Source: JBEKTW01 sp963727845 (lineage in GTDB: Bacteria > Bacteroidota > Ignavibacteria > UBA10030 > SZUA-254). Taken from it: 64,000 bases of DNA. How positions within the stretch are numbered: position 1 is the first letter of the stretch; the number at the start of each line of letters is the position of its first letter. Below, one piece after another: positions 1 to 8,994 of this stretch. The notes below the pieces were generated by a model. The model ran no database searches. It had not been told where the DNA came from and worked only from the letters and a program-made list of their open reading frames with translations. Made by a program: the position numbers and the translations under genes. The stretch spans positions 1,240,001 through 1,304,000 of the forward strand of contig CAVSHI010000002.1 of assembly GCA_963727845.1 (NCBI GenBank), written 5' to 3'.

Positions 1-960
1 CTCATCGACCACGACCGCCATGTGTAATTTCTGGCCCTGAAGGTCACGCATCAGTTTGCTGATCTTTACGGATTCCGGCACAAAATACGGGAGTCGTAGA
101 ATATCCTGAATAACGATCAAGTCCCGGTCTTCGAGCAGGTTGATGAGATCCTTCGTGTAAATGATCCCGACGATGTTGTCGAGAGATTCTTTGAACACAG
201 GCAGACGGGAGTATCCCTCCTCGGTGACGATGCGGATTAGATGTTCCCGGGGCTTATTGATATCGAGCGCAACCATTTCGGTGCGCGGGACCATGATCTC
301 CTTGGCGGTCGTCGTGGAGAACTCGAAGATGCTTGTTATGAGCTCCTGCTCCGTTTTGTTCAGAACGCCGCTTTTCGCCCCCTCATTTACGATGATTTCC
401 AATTCCTCCGCCGAGTGGTACATTTCTCCCGCGCGGGTGAGTGGAATGCCCAGAAAACGAAGCATGACGTTCGCCGAACGGTTTAAGACCCAGATGACAG
501 GCTTGAAAATCCGGTAGAATAGCTGCAGTGGCAGCGACGTCATGTACGACGTAGCTTCGGCATGGCGGATTGCGTAAGACTTCGGACCCAATTCACCAAG
601 GATGATAAGCAGGAAAGTCAAAATCCCGAAACTGACGGCAAACGAGATGGCATGAAGCGCCCTTTCTCCAACAATGCCGAGTGCCGCGAACGGTCCGGCG
701 AGCAAATCCGCCAGCAGCGGCTCACCGACCCAGCCGAGTCCCAAGCTGGAGAGAGTAATTCCCAGCTGGGTGGCAGAAAGATATGCGTCGATATGTTCGA
801 CGATATGCTTCGCTACGACTGCCCTCCGGTATCCCTGCTTGATCCGTTCTTCGAGCTGCGATAATCGCACCTTGACCATGGCGAACTCGGCAGCGACAAA
901 AAAACCGTTTGCCAGAACAAGGAAGAGAATAAAGACTATGTCGCCAAGTACTTCAGCCAT
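1..960 (-). CDS. CNNM/CBS (HlyC/CorC-like) membrane protein, 3' end off the window
   Basis: Membrane-anchored CBS-pair protein of the CNNM (DUF21) / CorC family; relatives act in divalent cation export or homeostasis, but the substrate here cannot be read from sequence. The frame opens with ATG at 960 (MAEVLGDIV) and runs off the left edge, so about 320 codons are present and the C-terminal CorC_HlyC domain is missing. The N-terminal membrane segment carries the family signature LANGFFVAAEFAMVK; further hydrophobic segments follow to about residue 140 (ILTFLLIILGELGPKSYA). The first CBS motif begins near KEIMVPRTEMVALD and the second ends at the edge with MAVVVDE. The gene stands alone and is transcribed leftward. 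Confidence 0.85.
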   Translation of the reverse strand, partial: MAEVLGDIVFILFLVLANGFFVAAEFAMVKVRLSQLEERIKQGYRRAVVAKHIVEHIDAYLSATQLGITLSSLGLGWVGEPLLADLLAGPFAALGIVGERALHAISFAVSFGILTFLLIILGELGPKSYAIRHAEATSYMTSLPLQLFYRIFKPVIWVLNRSANVMLRFLGIPLTRAGEMYHSAEELEIIVNEGAKSGVLNKTEQELITSIFEFSTTTAKEIMVPRTEMVALDINKPREHLIRIVTEEGYSRLPVFKESLDNIVGIIYTKDLINLLEDRDLIVIQDILRLPYFVPESVKISKLMRDLQGQKLHMAVVVDE

Positions 961-1050
961 CGTATGTTAGCGAAAATCCCAATAAAACTTCGAAAAGGTT
1001 CTTTTCCATCCAATTAATGTATCATAAACGGTGACAATTGTCAAACATCG

Positions 1051-1803
1051 TCAGTAAACAACTCTTTCGAGCACCAGTCCTCTTGCCGGAGCCGACATAC
1101 CAGCTTCCTTTCTATCTTTCTTCACCATTATTGCTTCGAAATCGCCCGGCGATGTGTATCCCCTCCCGAGGTCAACCATCGTCCCGACGAGCGCACGAAC
1201 CATGCCGTGAAGGAATCTGTCCGCCTGGATTTCGTACCGCAAGGCCGTGGGCAGTGCCGACCACGACGAATGCGCTATGGTACAGAGATGGTGCTCAACG
1301 TCTGCATTTGCTTTGCAGAACGATTCAAAGTCATGGGTACCGAGGATCTGCCGGGCGGCTGTTTGCATGGCGCCGAACTCCAGCTGATACTTAACATGCC
1401 AGGAATAGTTCCGGCCAATGGCGGACGGGTTCAGACTGATCAGATACGAATACACTCTGCCTTTCGCGCTATAGCGCGCATGAAAATCGAACGCCACTTC
1501 TTCAACTGAATGCACGACGATGTCTTCAGGCAGGAGACCGTTTAACCCTCCTCTTATCTGATCCGCGGAGAGGATGGAATCGGTCCGGAAGTTGGCGATC
1601 TGTCCGCGCGCATGAACGCCGGCGTCGGTTCTGCCGGCACCAACGAGATTTACTTTCGACTGGAGTATTTTTTCCAGAACGGATTCTATTTCCCCCTGGA
1701 TACTCCGGCCGTTTTCTTCAACGGCATCGGAAGAGGAGGCTTGACGTTGCCAACCGACGTAGCCGGTTCCGTCGTACTCGAGGAGCAACTTGATATTGCG
1801 CAT
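1051..1803 (-). CDS. truA: tRNA pseudouridine(38-40) synthase TruA
   Basis: Isomerises uridines 38-40 in the tRNA anticodon arm to pseudouridine. At 250 aa it has normal family length. It starts MRNIKLLLEYDGTGYVGWQRQ, the usual TruA beginning, and carries the catalytic aspartate motif GAGRTDAGVHARGQ, with Asp about residue 60. The later motif FLHGMVRALVGTMVDLG is also typical. It lies 51 bp after the secreted hypothetical gene (1855-2619) and follows mtaB in the same direction, so two tRNA modification genes may share a transcript. Confidence 0.96.
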   Translation of the reverse strand: MRNIKLLLEYDGTGYVGWQRQASSSDAVEENGRSIQGEIESVLEKILQSKVNLVGAGRTDAGVHARGQIANFRTDSILSADQIRGGLNGLLPEDIVVHSVEEVAFDFHARYSAKGRVYSYLISLNPSAIGRNYSWHVKYQLEFGAMQTAARQILGTHDFESFCKANADVEHHLCTIAHSSWSALPTALRYEIQADRFLHGMVRALVGTMVDLGRGYTSPGDFEAIMVKKDRKEAGMSAPARGLVLERVVY

Positions 1804-1854
1804 GGAAAGTACCTGGCTCTGCCGTCGGTCTAAAAATGATGATCGAGGGCGACG

Positions 1855-2619
1855 TTAGAAGTTTCTCGAAAACGTGATGAGAATCCCATTCGTGTGCTGG
1901 ATTCCTCCGATGAGGCTGGCATGAACATCGAGTAATGACGATTGTGCAACGTTCTTATTGTGTGAAATAGCATTGCGCGCCGCGTTAATGGCGCTTGCCA
2001 GGTGATTGATGACCACTGCCGCGATAACATACCGGGAATCATTGTACGAGTCATCGCTGAGGATACGCAGTTGGCGATAGTGCTCCCGGTTTGCATCGGT
2101 GTCCCAGCTCCAGAAACTTGATGAATTGATGTCGTATGTCTGGTATGGATTGCGCTCCCTGAGCATTTCCTGGTCGAATGCATACACATTTTGAAAATTG
2201 CCGATATCAATAAAATACTGGTCGTTTTTACCTGCGGTGATAACGCCGGCATGTTGAACCGCGTAGTTACGCGCATCCGTTTGAACCCAGCCCCCATACA
2301 TCTGAAAACCTGTCCACGTTATCCACAGCGAAACCTCCGCAACCGTGAAATACTTGCCGACGCTGTAGTCTCCCACGTAGAGTTCGCCCATGCCCGGCAA
2401 TATCAGCGAATAGATTGCCGACAGGGGAACGCTCTTCTTTTCCGACGGTGCACTTGATTCAGAACCCGCAAACGAGAGCGGCCTCCCGAATGACGTCGCC
2501 GACGAAGGCGGCCCGAAGAACGACCGTTCGGAGGCCAGCAGAGATCCGGAACAATCAACGAATGACTGAGAGAAGGCAACCCGTGACATAATAATGGTGC
2601 AGAGCAGGACATATCTCAT
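1855..2619 (-). CDS. Secreted/membrane hypothetical protein (DUF5683-like)
   Basis: A 254-aa protein of unknown function. It has an N-terminal signal sequence ending near AFSQS. A serine-rich stretch follows, then a hydrophobic region YSLILPGMGELYVGDYSVGK, which resembles the GxGQxYxG(K/D)YxxG pattern of DUF5683-type envelope proteins of the Bacteroidota group, followed by a probable transmembrane segment (VSLWITWTGFQMY). The rest is polar and rich in Tyr/Asn. It sits between mtaB and truA with short gaps, suggesting co-transcription. The family assignment rests on pattern memory only. Confidence 0.7.
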   Translation of the reverse strand: MRYVLLCTIIMSRVAFSQSFVDCSGSLLASERSFFGPPSSATSFGRPLSFAGSESSAPSEKKSVPLSAIYSLILPGMGELYVGDYSVGKYFTVAEVSLWITWTGFQMYGGWVQTDARNYAVQHAGVITAGKNDQYFIDIGNFQNVYAFDQEMLRERNPYQTYDINSSSFWSWDTDANREHYRQLRILSDDSYNDSRYVIAAVVINHLASAINAARNAISHNKNVAQSSLLDVHASLIGGIQHTNGILITFSRNF

Positions 2620-2676
2620 AAACGTTCCAGAAATTCTTCGTTCAACATGAATTGGGAAATCGGACGTATTCCCCGC

Positions 2677-4032
2677 CTACGACAAGACACAATCATAAGA
2701 GACCGGTTGTGCGATCGCCCCTCCCCCGACCGGGGTGACTATTTCGCCCCGGCAATGATCGTCTGCCAGACCGATAATTTTTACGTTTCGAATCTCGTTC
2801 GAGATCGGCTTTTCCGCCTCCGCTTCAACGCGGATGTAATTCTCCGAGAAACCCGACAGGCGGCCGTTCGCTGACACCGTTTCGAACAACACCTCAAGTT
2901 CTCTGCCGACGAAGGAGGAAGAAAATGCATGGCGTTTTTTCTGACTGAGAATCCGCAGCATTTCACTTCGTTCAGCGCGGACTTTCGGTTCGACCTTTCC
3001 CGGAAACCCCGCCGCGGGAGTATTCGGTCGTTCAGAATACGTGAACACGTGGAGATAGGATACCGGGAGATCGGCCAGCATCAAATGCGTTTCGTCGAAC
3101 AAGTCGTCGGTTTCGCCGGGGAATCCAACAATGACGTCCACCCCGATACCTGCATCGGGATCCCGTCGCTTCACATATTCAACGATCTCCTTGTACTCGG
3201 GGGTGAGATATCTCCGGCGCATGCGCTTCAACATCGTGTCGCTCCCGCTCTGCAAAGGAATATGAAAGTGATGGCAGATTTTATTGGATTGCATGATGAA
3301 ATCGACCATCTCCACGGTCAACAGGTTCGGCTCGATGGAACTGATCCGGATTCGTTCAATGCCGTCAACAGCGTCAAGCGCCTCGAGAAGCTTGAGAAGG
3401 CTGGTACTCAACATTCTCCCAAAATCGCCGACATTCACGCCCGTGAGAACGATCTCTTTATAACCCCGGTCAGCGAGCGCCCGGGCCTGTTCGAGTACCG
3501 CGCTGGATGATTGGCTGCGGCTGCCCCCGCGAGCAAGCGGGATGGTGCAGAATGCGCAGCCGTAATCACATCCATCCTGAATCTTAAGAAACGCCCGTGT
3601 GCGGCCGTCGTTCTCCCCGGAGCATGCCGCTTCAAACTCCAGCGTTTCATCGATGCAGGATACAAACATCTGGGGTAGAGCCCTCTTGGTGAAGTTCTGT
3701 TCAAAATCAAACACGCGGAATTTTTCTTTCGCTCCGAGCAGCAGGTCAACACCTTCAATGGAAGCAATTTCATCGGGCCGCAATTGGGCGTAGCAGCCGG
3801 AGGCAATCACGTATGCATGGGGGGAATGGCGAAGCACACGGCGGATGATTTGACGACATTCACGGTCGGCCCGCTCCGTGACGCTGCACGTGTTCAAGAC
3901 GACCACATCGCAGGGCTCACCTGATCCGACGACCTCAAACCCGCGGTCGAGGAACTGCCGGCCGATCGTCGAGGTCTCCGCGAAGTTCACCTTGCAACCC
4001 AGCGTATGAAAAGAAACCTTCAACATCTTCAT
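2677..4032 (-). CDS. mtaB: tRNA threonylcarbamoyladenosine methylthiotransferase MtaB
   Basis: Radical-SAM enzyme that converts t6A37 to ms2t6A37 in tRNA. The start MKMLKVSFHTLGCKVNFAET is the UPF0004 domain, with the first cluster cysteine in TLGCKVN; others follow in LNTCSVTERA and ASGCYAQLRP. The radical-SAM CxxxCxxC motif is DGCDYGCAFCTIPLARG. A C-terminal TRAM domain follows. The MtaB-type motif GCKVNFAE and about 450-aa length fit MtaB rather than MiaB. ATG 4032 is chosen because the in-frame GTG at 4053 only adds seven unconserved residues; ATG 4026 is a close alternative. Confidence 0.93.
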   Translation of the reverse strand: MKMLKVSFHTLGCKVNFAETSTIGRQFLDRGFEVVGSGEPCDVVVLNTCSVTERADRECRQIIRRVLRHSPHAYVIASGCYAQLRPDEIASIEGVDLLLGAKEKFRVFDFEQNFTKRALPQMFVSCIDETLEFEAACSGENDGRTRAFLKIQDGCDYGCAFCTIPLARGGSRSQSSSAVLEQARALADRGYKEIVLTGVNVGDFGRMLSTSLLKLLEALDAVDGIERIRISSIEPNLLTVEMVDFIMQSNKICHHFHIPLQSGSDTMLKRMRRRYLTPEYKEIVEYVKRRDPDAGIGVDVIVGFPGETDDLFDETHLMLADLPVSYLHVFTYSERPNTPAAGFPGKVEPKVRAERSEMLRILSQKKRHAFSSSFVGRELEVLFETVSANGRLSGFSENYIRVEAEAEKPISNEIRNVKIIGLADDHCRGEIVTPVGGGAIAQPVSYDCVLS

Positions 4033-4096
4033 AAAATACAAAGAGTTGTCCACAAAGACAACTCTTTGACCTTAGATTGTTGAAAACGGAGTATGT

Positions 4097-4549
4097 TTAC
4101 AGCAAGTATTCCGATGGAGGCGATTGTTCGTCCAGAAGGTCGGGTGGAAGTTCAATGGACTTGCCTTCAACGACCGCGACATCCTTCAACGTCATCGGAG
4201 ACAGCTTATGCTTTTTCACATAATCGTCGATCAGTTTCTGTTCTTTTCCTTTCAGGAAATCGATGACCGAGAGCACGATCTTTTTACTCTCCTTGTCGAA
4301 TTCGATCACCTTCATATTGAGCGAATCGCCGACATGGAAGGCGTCGGCAATTTTTTTGACGGGAATAGCCGAGAGCTGTGAAACGGGCACAAAGCCGTCG
4401 ACACCCAGAGGCAACTCAGCAATCAGGCCTTTTTCGATGATGCGAACCACTTTGCCCTCCGTTTCAGTACCGACCTTATAGGCTTCCTCGAAGGAATCCC
4501 ATGGATTGTCCCTCACCTGTTTATGTCCGAGGGAAATCCTTCGCTGTTC
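4097..4549 (-). pseudogene. rpsA: Ribosomal protein S1, 3' part (sixth S1 domain) after a +1 frameshift
   Basis: Downstream part of the bS1 gene, in the +1 frame relative to 4521-5981. It contains the end of S1 domain five (EQRRISLGHKQ, reading from about 4549), then VRDNPWDSFEEAYKVG and the complete sixth S1 domain (TEGKVVRIIEKGLIAELPLG to SKKIVLSVIDF), ending in an acidic tail. A separate gene beginning at the GTG at 4516 is unlikely because protein similarity is continuous upstream of it. Joining both parts by removing one base gives 627 residues and six S1 domains, the normal architecture. It is called a pseudogene fragment only because of the frameshift. Confidence 0.85.
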
Positions 4550-5981
4550 GAACGTCGATCCCGAGAATCACTACATCAATCTTCTCACCTTTTTTCACGA
4601 TCTCTGCCGGATGGCGAATCTTCTTTGTCCACGACAGATCGGAGATGTGGATGAGTCCGTCAAATCCCTCTTCGAGCTCGACGAAGACCCCGAAGTTCGT
4701 CAGGTTCCGGACGATGCCGGTGTGTTTTGAACCGACAGGGTACTTCTGGAGCAGGTTGAGCCACGGGTCGGGCTCGAGCTGCTTCATGCCGAGAGAGATT
4801 TTCTTGTTGTCCTTATCCATGCTCAGGATAATGGCATCCACCATCTGACCCATGGAGACGATTTGTGAAGGATGCTTGACGTGTTGTGTCCAGCTCATTT
4901 CGGAAATATGAATGAGACCCTCGATACCTTTTTCTATCTCGATGAAGGCGCCGTAGTCCGCCATGGAAACGACTTTGCCGAGCACTTTCGTTCCGACGGG
5001 ATACCTCGTTTCGATATTTTCCCACGGATGCGGCTGCAGCTGTTTCAAGCCGAGCGAGATGCGCTTCTTGGTCTCGTCAAAGTCAAGCACAACGACATTG
5101 ATTTTCTGATCCAGTTTCACGATTTCGGAGGGATGATTCACGCGCCCCCATGAAAGGTCCGTGATGTGGATAAGACCGTCGACGCCGCCGAGGTCGATGA
5201 ACACGCCGAAGTCGGTAATAGCCTTTACGCTGCCTTCGAGAACCTGTCCCTTTTCAAGCTGTGATAGAATCGCGTTGCGCTGGTCCGCGATTTCTTCTTC
5301 GATGAGTACTTTGTGGCTGACAACAACATTTTCATTCGGAGTATTCACTTTTACGACGCGGAAATCCATCGTCTTGGACAGGAAGAGGTCGAAATCGCGC
5401 ACGGGTCGAATGTCGATCTGCGAGCCCGGAAGAAACGCATCAAGTCCCATGAGGTCGACGACCAAACCGCCTTTGATGCGGCGGGTAATCTTCCCCTGAA
5501 GGACTTCACCCGTTTCATGCGCCTTTGTTATGCGTTCCCAGATGCGCATGTAGTCCGCCCGCTTGCGCGAGAGGACGAGCTGACCATCCTTGCTTTCGAC
5601 ATTCTCAAGAAATACCTCGACTTCGTCTCCCGGTTTGAGCTCGTCGATGTTCGGGAACTCGGTGAGCGGAACGAGGCCCTCCGATTTGAATCCAATATCG
5701 ATTGAGACGCCATGATCGTTGATGGAAACCACATTTCCTCTGACGATCTGTCCCTCCTGGACGCTTCCGAAAGTCTGATCGTACAGCTTCGAGAGCTCCT
5801 GGTGTTCCTGGTCCGAATACTCGTGCTCCTCGATCTCAGCGATCGCACGTCTCCTTCCGCCATTCATTTTTGGCGCGGGAGAGTTCTTCGGGTTGGATTG
5901 GTTCGTCCTTCGTCGGGTCGTGCCTTCCAGTGTCTGTGTCGGTATTTCCTGGTACGGTGCTTCTTTTTGCTCTTCAGCCAT
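4521..5981 (-). CDS. rpsA: 30S ribosomal protein S1, 5' part (five S1 domains), frameshifted at about 4550
   Basis: bS1 helps the 30S subunit bind and unfold mRNA. After a charged N-terminal extension, five S1 domains can be seen, for example VRGNVVSINDHGVSIDIGFK and LEGSVKAITDFGVFIDLGG, each followed by a GLIHI(S/T)(D/E) motif. The start at 5981 is supported by a good ribosome site, AGAAGGAG, shortly upstream. The frame ends early: after VVILGIDV it reads RTAKDFPRT and stops at 4521, while the +1 frame continues with EQRRISLGHKQ. One extra base at 4551/4552 explains this. cmk-ispH-rpsA is a known neighbourhood. Confidence 0.93.
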   Translation of the reverse strand: MAEEQKEAPYQEIPTQTLEGTTRRRTNQSNPKNSPAPKMNGGRRRAIAEIEEHEYSDQEHQELSKLYDQTFGSVQEGQIVRGNVVSINDHGVSIDIGFKSEGLVPLTEFPNIDELKPGDEVEVFLENVESKDGQLVLSRKRADYMRIWERITKAHETGEVLQGKITRRIKGGLVVDLMGLDAFLPGSQIDIRPVRDFDLFLSKTMDFRVVKVNTPNENVVVSHKVLIEEEIADQRNAILSQLEKGQVLEGSVKAITDFGVFIDLGGVDGLIHITDLSWGRVNHPSEIVKLDQKINVVVLDFDETKKRISLGLKQLQPHPWENIETRYPVGTKVLGKVVSMADYGAFIEIEKGIEGLIHISEMSWTQHVKHPSQIVSMGQMVDAIILSMDKDNKKISLGMKQLEPDPWLNLLQKYPVGSKHTGIVRNLTNFGVFVELEEGFDGLIHISDLSWTKKIRHPAEIVKKGEKIDVVILGIDVRTAKDFPRT

Positions 5982-6128
5982 TCATACTCCTTCTATGAGA
6001 ACCATCTGGCTCATTGATCGTTCTCAGATCTCCATCATCGTCATAGCGCGCAAGTCATCAACGCGCCGGACACCGATGAAGACATGTTCGTTGTGAAAGT
6101 GTTAATTAGGATGACTTTTTGCAAATTC

Positions 6129-7037
6129 TTACAGGGTAGCCGGTTGCAGGACGGAAAACATTTCCTCGATCTTGACCTTTACCCGTTCCATCAGCCACTG
6201 GGGAGTCGACGTGGCGCCGCTGATGCCCACCGTTTCAACGCCTTCGAACCACTCGGGTCGAAGCTCGGATTCAACCTCCACGAAATACGTTCGTGGATTG
6301 GCTTCCTGGCAAATATGATACAGCACTTTGCCGTTCGAACTATTTTTGCCTGCAACGAAAATCATGATATCATTCTGATTCGCGAAATCTCTCAGCTTCT
6401 TGTCACGGCCGAAAACCTGTCCGCAGATCGTGTCCTTTGCGTGGAACTCCTGCGCTTCCTCGTCGAAAGAGTCTACGATAATCTCTGTGATTCGCCTTTT
6501 GAATTCGTCCCTCAGCTTGTAAAAAGTCTCTTTATCCATCGTTGTTTGGGAGAAGAGTACGGTCTTGCGGGTCAAATCAACCTTGCTGATTTCCTCCAGG
6601 GATTTAATGACAATAGCCTTGCCGTCCGTCTGTCCGACCAATGCAATAACTTCCGCATGGTCCCGTTTTCCATAAATCACAACCTGAAAGCCCTGGTCGT
6701 AGAATTTCTTGAGGCGCTGCTGCACCTTCCACACCACGGGGCACGTCGCATCGATCAGCTCGATCCCCAATTGTCGGGCCCACGCATAGGTTTCCGGAGG
6801 TTCGCCGTGTGCACGTATCAACACCTTGCCATTCTTAATTTTCGGAAGGTCGGCATGAGTAATCGTCTTGAGTCCCTCGTCTTCGAGCCGCTTGATCTCC
6901 ATAGGATTATGAATGATATCACCGAGACAATACAACTCCTGTCCCTTCTCGAGGGATTTCAACTCCGATTCAGCGATATCGACCGTTCGAACGACACCCC
7001 AGCAAAATCCTGCGCTCTTATCGACAGTAACTTTCAA
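6129..7037 (-). CDS. ispH: 4-hydroxy-3-methylbut-2-enyl diphosphate reductase IspH
   Basis: Last step of the MEP isoprenoid pathway: reduces HMBPP to IPP and DMAPP with a [4Fe-4S] cluster. The three cluster cysteines are in AGFCWGVVRT (Cys12), IDATCPVVWK and KDTICGQVFGR. The conserved GISGATSTPQWLME motif is near the C-terminus. 302 aa is normal length. The start overlaps the cmk stop by 4 nt (ATGA), so the two are probably translationally coupled; rpsA follows 148 bp downstream. Confidence 0.97.
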   Translation of the reverse strand: MKVTVDKSAGFCWGVVRTVDIAESELKSLEKGQELYCLGDIIHNPMEIKRLEDEGLKTITHADLPKIKNGKVLIRAHGEPPETYAWARQLGIELIDATCPVVWKVQQRLKKFYDQGFQVVIYGKRDHAEVIALVGQTDGKAIVIKSLEEISKVDLTRKTVLFSQTTMDKETFYKLRDEFKRRITEIIVDSFDEEAQEFHAKDTICGQVFGRDKKLRDFANQNDIMIFVAGKNSSNGKVLYHICQEANPRTYFVEVESELRPEWFEGVETVGISGATSTPQWLMERVKVKIEEMFSVLQPATL

Positions 7038-7777
7038 GTAGTTATTTTCTCCGGTTGACCCATAGCTTCTTTTGCTTTTTCCACTATGAACTCGACTTGC
7101 TCGTCGATTGTCATGTTCGACGTATCGAGGACAAACGCATCGTCAGCCTTCCTCAAAGGGCTGATATCCCTTTTTGAATCCTGGCGGTCTCGATCGTCAA
7201 GCTCTTCTTTCAATGAGCTGACATCTACTTCCACACCCTGCTCTTTCATCTCACGCTGACGGCGACGGGCACGCTCTTCCACATCGGCCACCATGTAAAT
7301 CTTAAGGTCTGCGTCGGGGAACACGACGGTTCCAATATCTCTTCCCTCCAGAACGATTCCGCTTTCTTCCCCCATGCGGCGCTGTTCGCGCACCATCACT
7401 TCACGCACCTTCTTAATGCCGCTCACGGCGCTCACCCTGCTCGTCACCGGCCGGCTACGGATGGCTTTGGTGACGTCCTGATTATCCAGGAGAACCCGCA
7501 CATCGCCGTCCTCACGACGGAATCTGATCTCGGTTTTCTCCGCAAGCTTTCCGATTCTTGCGTGATCATCCAGAGAAATCTTTTCCTGAAGCACCTTCAA
7601 CGTCATTGCCCGGTACATAGCCCCGGTATCAATGTGCAAATACCCCAGTCGTTCGGCTGTGAGTTTCGCGGTGGTACTCTTACCCGAGGCGGCGGGACCG
7701 TCGATGGCGATGACCAATTTCCTCGATTTCAATGCGGAATCAACTATTTCTGAGCTTGGTAATATACGAAATTCCAT
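7034..7777 (-). CDS. cmk: Cytidylate kinase
   Basis: Phosphorylates CMP/dCMP with ATP. The P-loop is IDGPAASGKSTTAKLTAERL, followed by YLHIDTGAMYRAMTLKV, the CMP-kinase signature, and the GRDIGTVVFPDADLKIYMVA motif. The start MEFRILPSSE at 7777 is preferred; an open frame extends to 7846 but the extra residues (MIWFRRVVRVQ...) are not family-like and would crowd the divergent methyltransferase promoter. First gene of a cmk-ispH-rpsA set. Confidence 0.94.
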   Translation of the reverse strand: MEFRILPSSEIVDSALKSRKLVIAIDGPAASGKSTTAKLTAERLGYLHIDTGAMYRAMTLKVLQEKISLDDHARIGKLAEKTEIRFRREDGDVRVLLDNQDVTKAIRSRPVTSRVSAVSGIKKVREVMVREQRRMGEESGIVLEGRDIGTVVFPDADLKIYMVADVEERARRRQREMKEQGVEVDVSSLKEELDDRDRQDSKRDISPLRKADDAFVLDTSNMTIDEQVEFIVEKAKEAMGQPEKITT

Positions 7778-7898
7778 GAAGGGAATCAATAGAACAGTTC
7801 GCGTCACTCCTGGCTGCACCCTGACCACGCGCCGAAACCATATCACGGATCGGGTAGTGCGATGGAACTTTCAATCTATTTGTCTATATTCATTCACC

Positions 7899-8456
7899 AT
7901 GCGCAAATTATCACACGATGAAATTTCCCGGCAACGATTTACGGCAGAGCAACTCAGGACGGCCCAACGCCATCCCGTTTATGTGCTACTGGACAACATC
8001 CGAAGCCTCTACAACGTTGGTTCGATCTTCCGTACGTCCGACGGGGCCCGCATTTCCAAGCTTTTCCTGTGCGGTTACACTCCACATCCGCCGCGAAAAG
8101 AAATCGAGAAAACCGCCCTTGGTTCGACGCTGACCGTGCCCTGGGAGTATCGCCCCGACCCCATGACAGTGATCGGCGAATTGAAATCCCGAGGCATCCG
8201 ATTGTGCGTCCTGGAACACACGGATGAGAGCAGGGACTACCATTCCATAGCGAAGAAGGATTTTCCCATCTGTATTGTAATCGGCGGCGAGATCAGCGGC
8301 GTATCCAAAGATATCGTCGCTCAGGCAGACACCGCAATAGAGATCCCCATGTTCGGCGTGAAACAATCATTGAATGCAGCAGTTGCCTATGGTATCGCGG
8401 TCTTCGAGCTCCTCAGAATTCTGAACTCTCAGACCCCCGACGCATCACTTCTTTGA
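7899..8456 (+). CDS. SpoU/TrmH-family RNA 2'-O-methyltransferase
   Basis: SPOUT methyltransferase that methylates ribose 2'-OH in tRNA or rRNA; the exact target is not predictable. The ATG at 7899 gives MRKLSHDEISRQRFT and a 185-aa protein of one SPOUT domain. Motif 1 is YVLLDNIRSLYNVGSIFRTS, motif 2 CIVIGGEISGVSKDIV and motif 3 IEIPMFGVKQSLNAAVAYGI, which together form the deep trefoil knot. The open frame extends upstream to 7632, but that part overlaps cmk and is not conserved. It is transcribed away from cmk and overlaps the convergent response regulator by 12 bp. Confidence 0.93.
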   Translation: MRKLSHDEISRQRFTAEQLRTAQRHPVYVLLDNIRSLYNVGSIFRTSDGARISKLFLCGYTPHPPRKEIEKTALGSTLTVPWEYRPDPMTVIGELKSRGIRLCVLEHTDESRDYHSIAKKDFPICIVIGGEISGVSKDIVAQADTAIEIPMFGVKQSLNAAVAYGIAVFELLRILNSQTPDASLL

Positions 8457-8846
8457 TTTAGAGATTACTTCCCGGATTTTTTCTGTGATCTCATCGGGGT
8501 CATACGGTTTCTGGACAAAATCCTTCGCCCCGGCCTTGATGATTTCCGCTTTCAGATTGATATCAAAATAGCCGCTGGCCAGAATGACGTTGACGTTACT
8601 TCGTATTTCCCTCATCTTCTGAAACGCTTCCCAGCCGCCAAGTTTCGGCAATCCCATGTCTGAAATGACGACGTCAATTTCGTCTTTGTGGCGGGTGAAC
8701 ACGTCAATGGCTTCAACACCGTCGCGAGCAGTCAACACATGATACCCTCTTGCCTCAAGAAGAGTTTTCATCAAATCCAGCAACATCTCTTCATCTTCGA
8801 CGAGGAGGAGAGTCTCCGTTCCCCGTTTCTCTTCCGTCTTTTTCAT
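8445..8846 (-). CDS. Single-domain response regulator (CheY-like receiver)
   Basis: Receiver-only two-component protein of about 133 aa. The core is TLLLVEDEEMLLDLMKTLL (acidic pocket), the phospho-acceptor Asp is in DVVISDMGLPKLGGW, and the conserved Lys is in DFVQKPYDPDEI. There is no output domain. The start MKKTEEKRGTE at 8846 is chosen; a longer frame to 8951 adds a Cys-rich segment unlike receiver proteins, and MVDNRERP (8873) is another possible start. No histidine kinase is adjacent, so the partner is encoded elsewhere. Confidence 0.88.
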   Translation of the reverse strand: MKKTEEKRGTETLLLVEDEEMLLDLMKTLLEARGYHVLTARDGVEAIDVFTRHKDEIDVVISDMGLPKLGGWEAFQKMREIRSNVNVILASGYFDINLKAEIIKAGAKDFVQKPYDPDEITEKIREVISKSKK

Positions 8847-8994
8847 GACCGGGCGTTCACGATTATCCACCATTCCAGCTTGATAGAAAAATATTTTTTT
8901 AGAGTGCCCATTCCCGACTTGCCGATTGGGACACAGTTCACATTTCTGCAACCCTTATCTTGAAAGATAGTGAAGCACGGGTTGAGAAGCAACA

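Noticed and set aside
4540..4560. Programmed frameshifting in rpsA
   Set aside because: No slippery heptamer, stop-codon pause or downstream structure is apparent at the site, and the same motif is shifted in two unrelated genes.
6084..7058. 324-aa plus-strand open frame over ispH
   Set aside because: It is the mirror of the ispH gene; ispH has all cluster cysteines, while this frame shows no domain.
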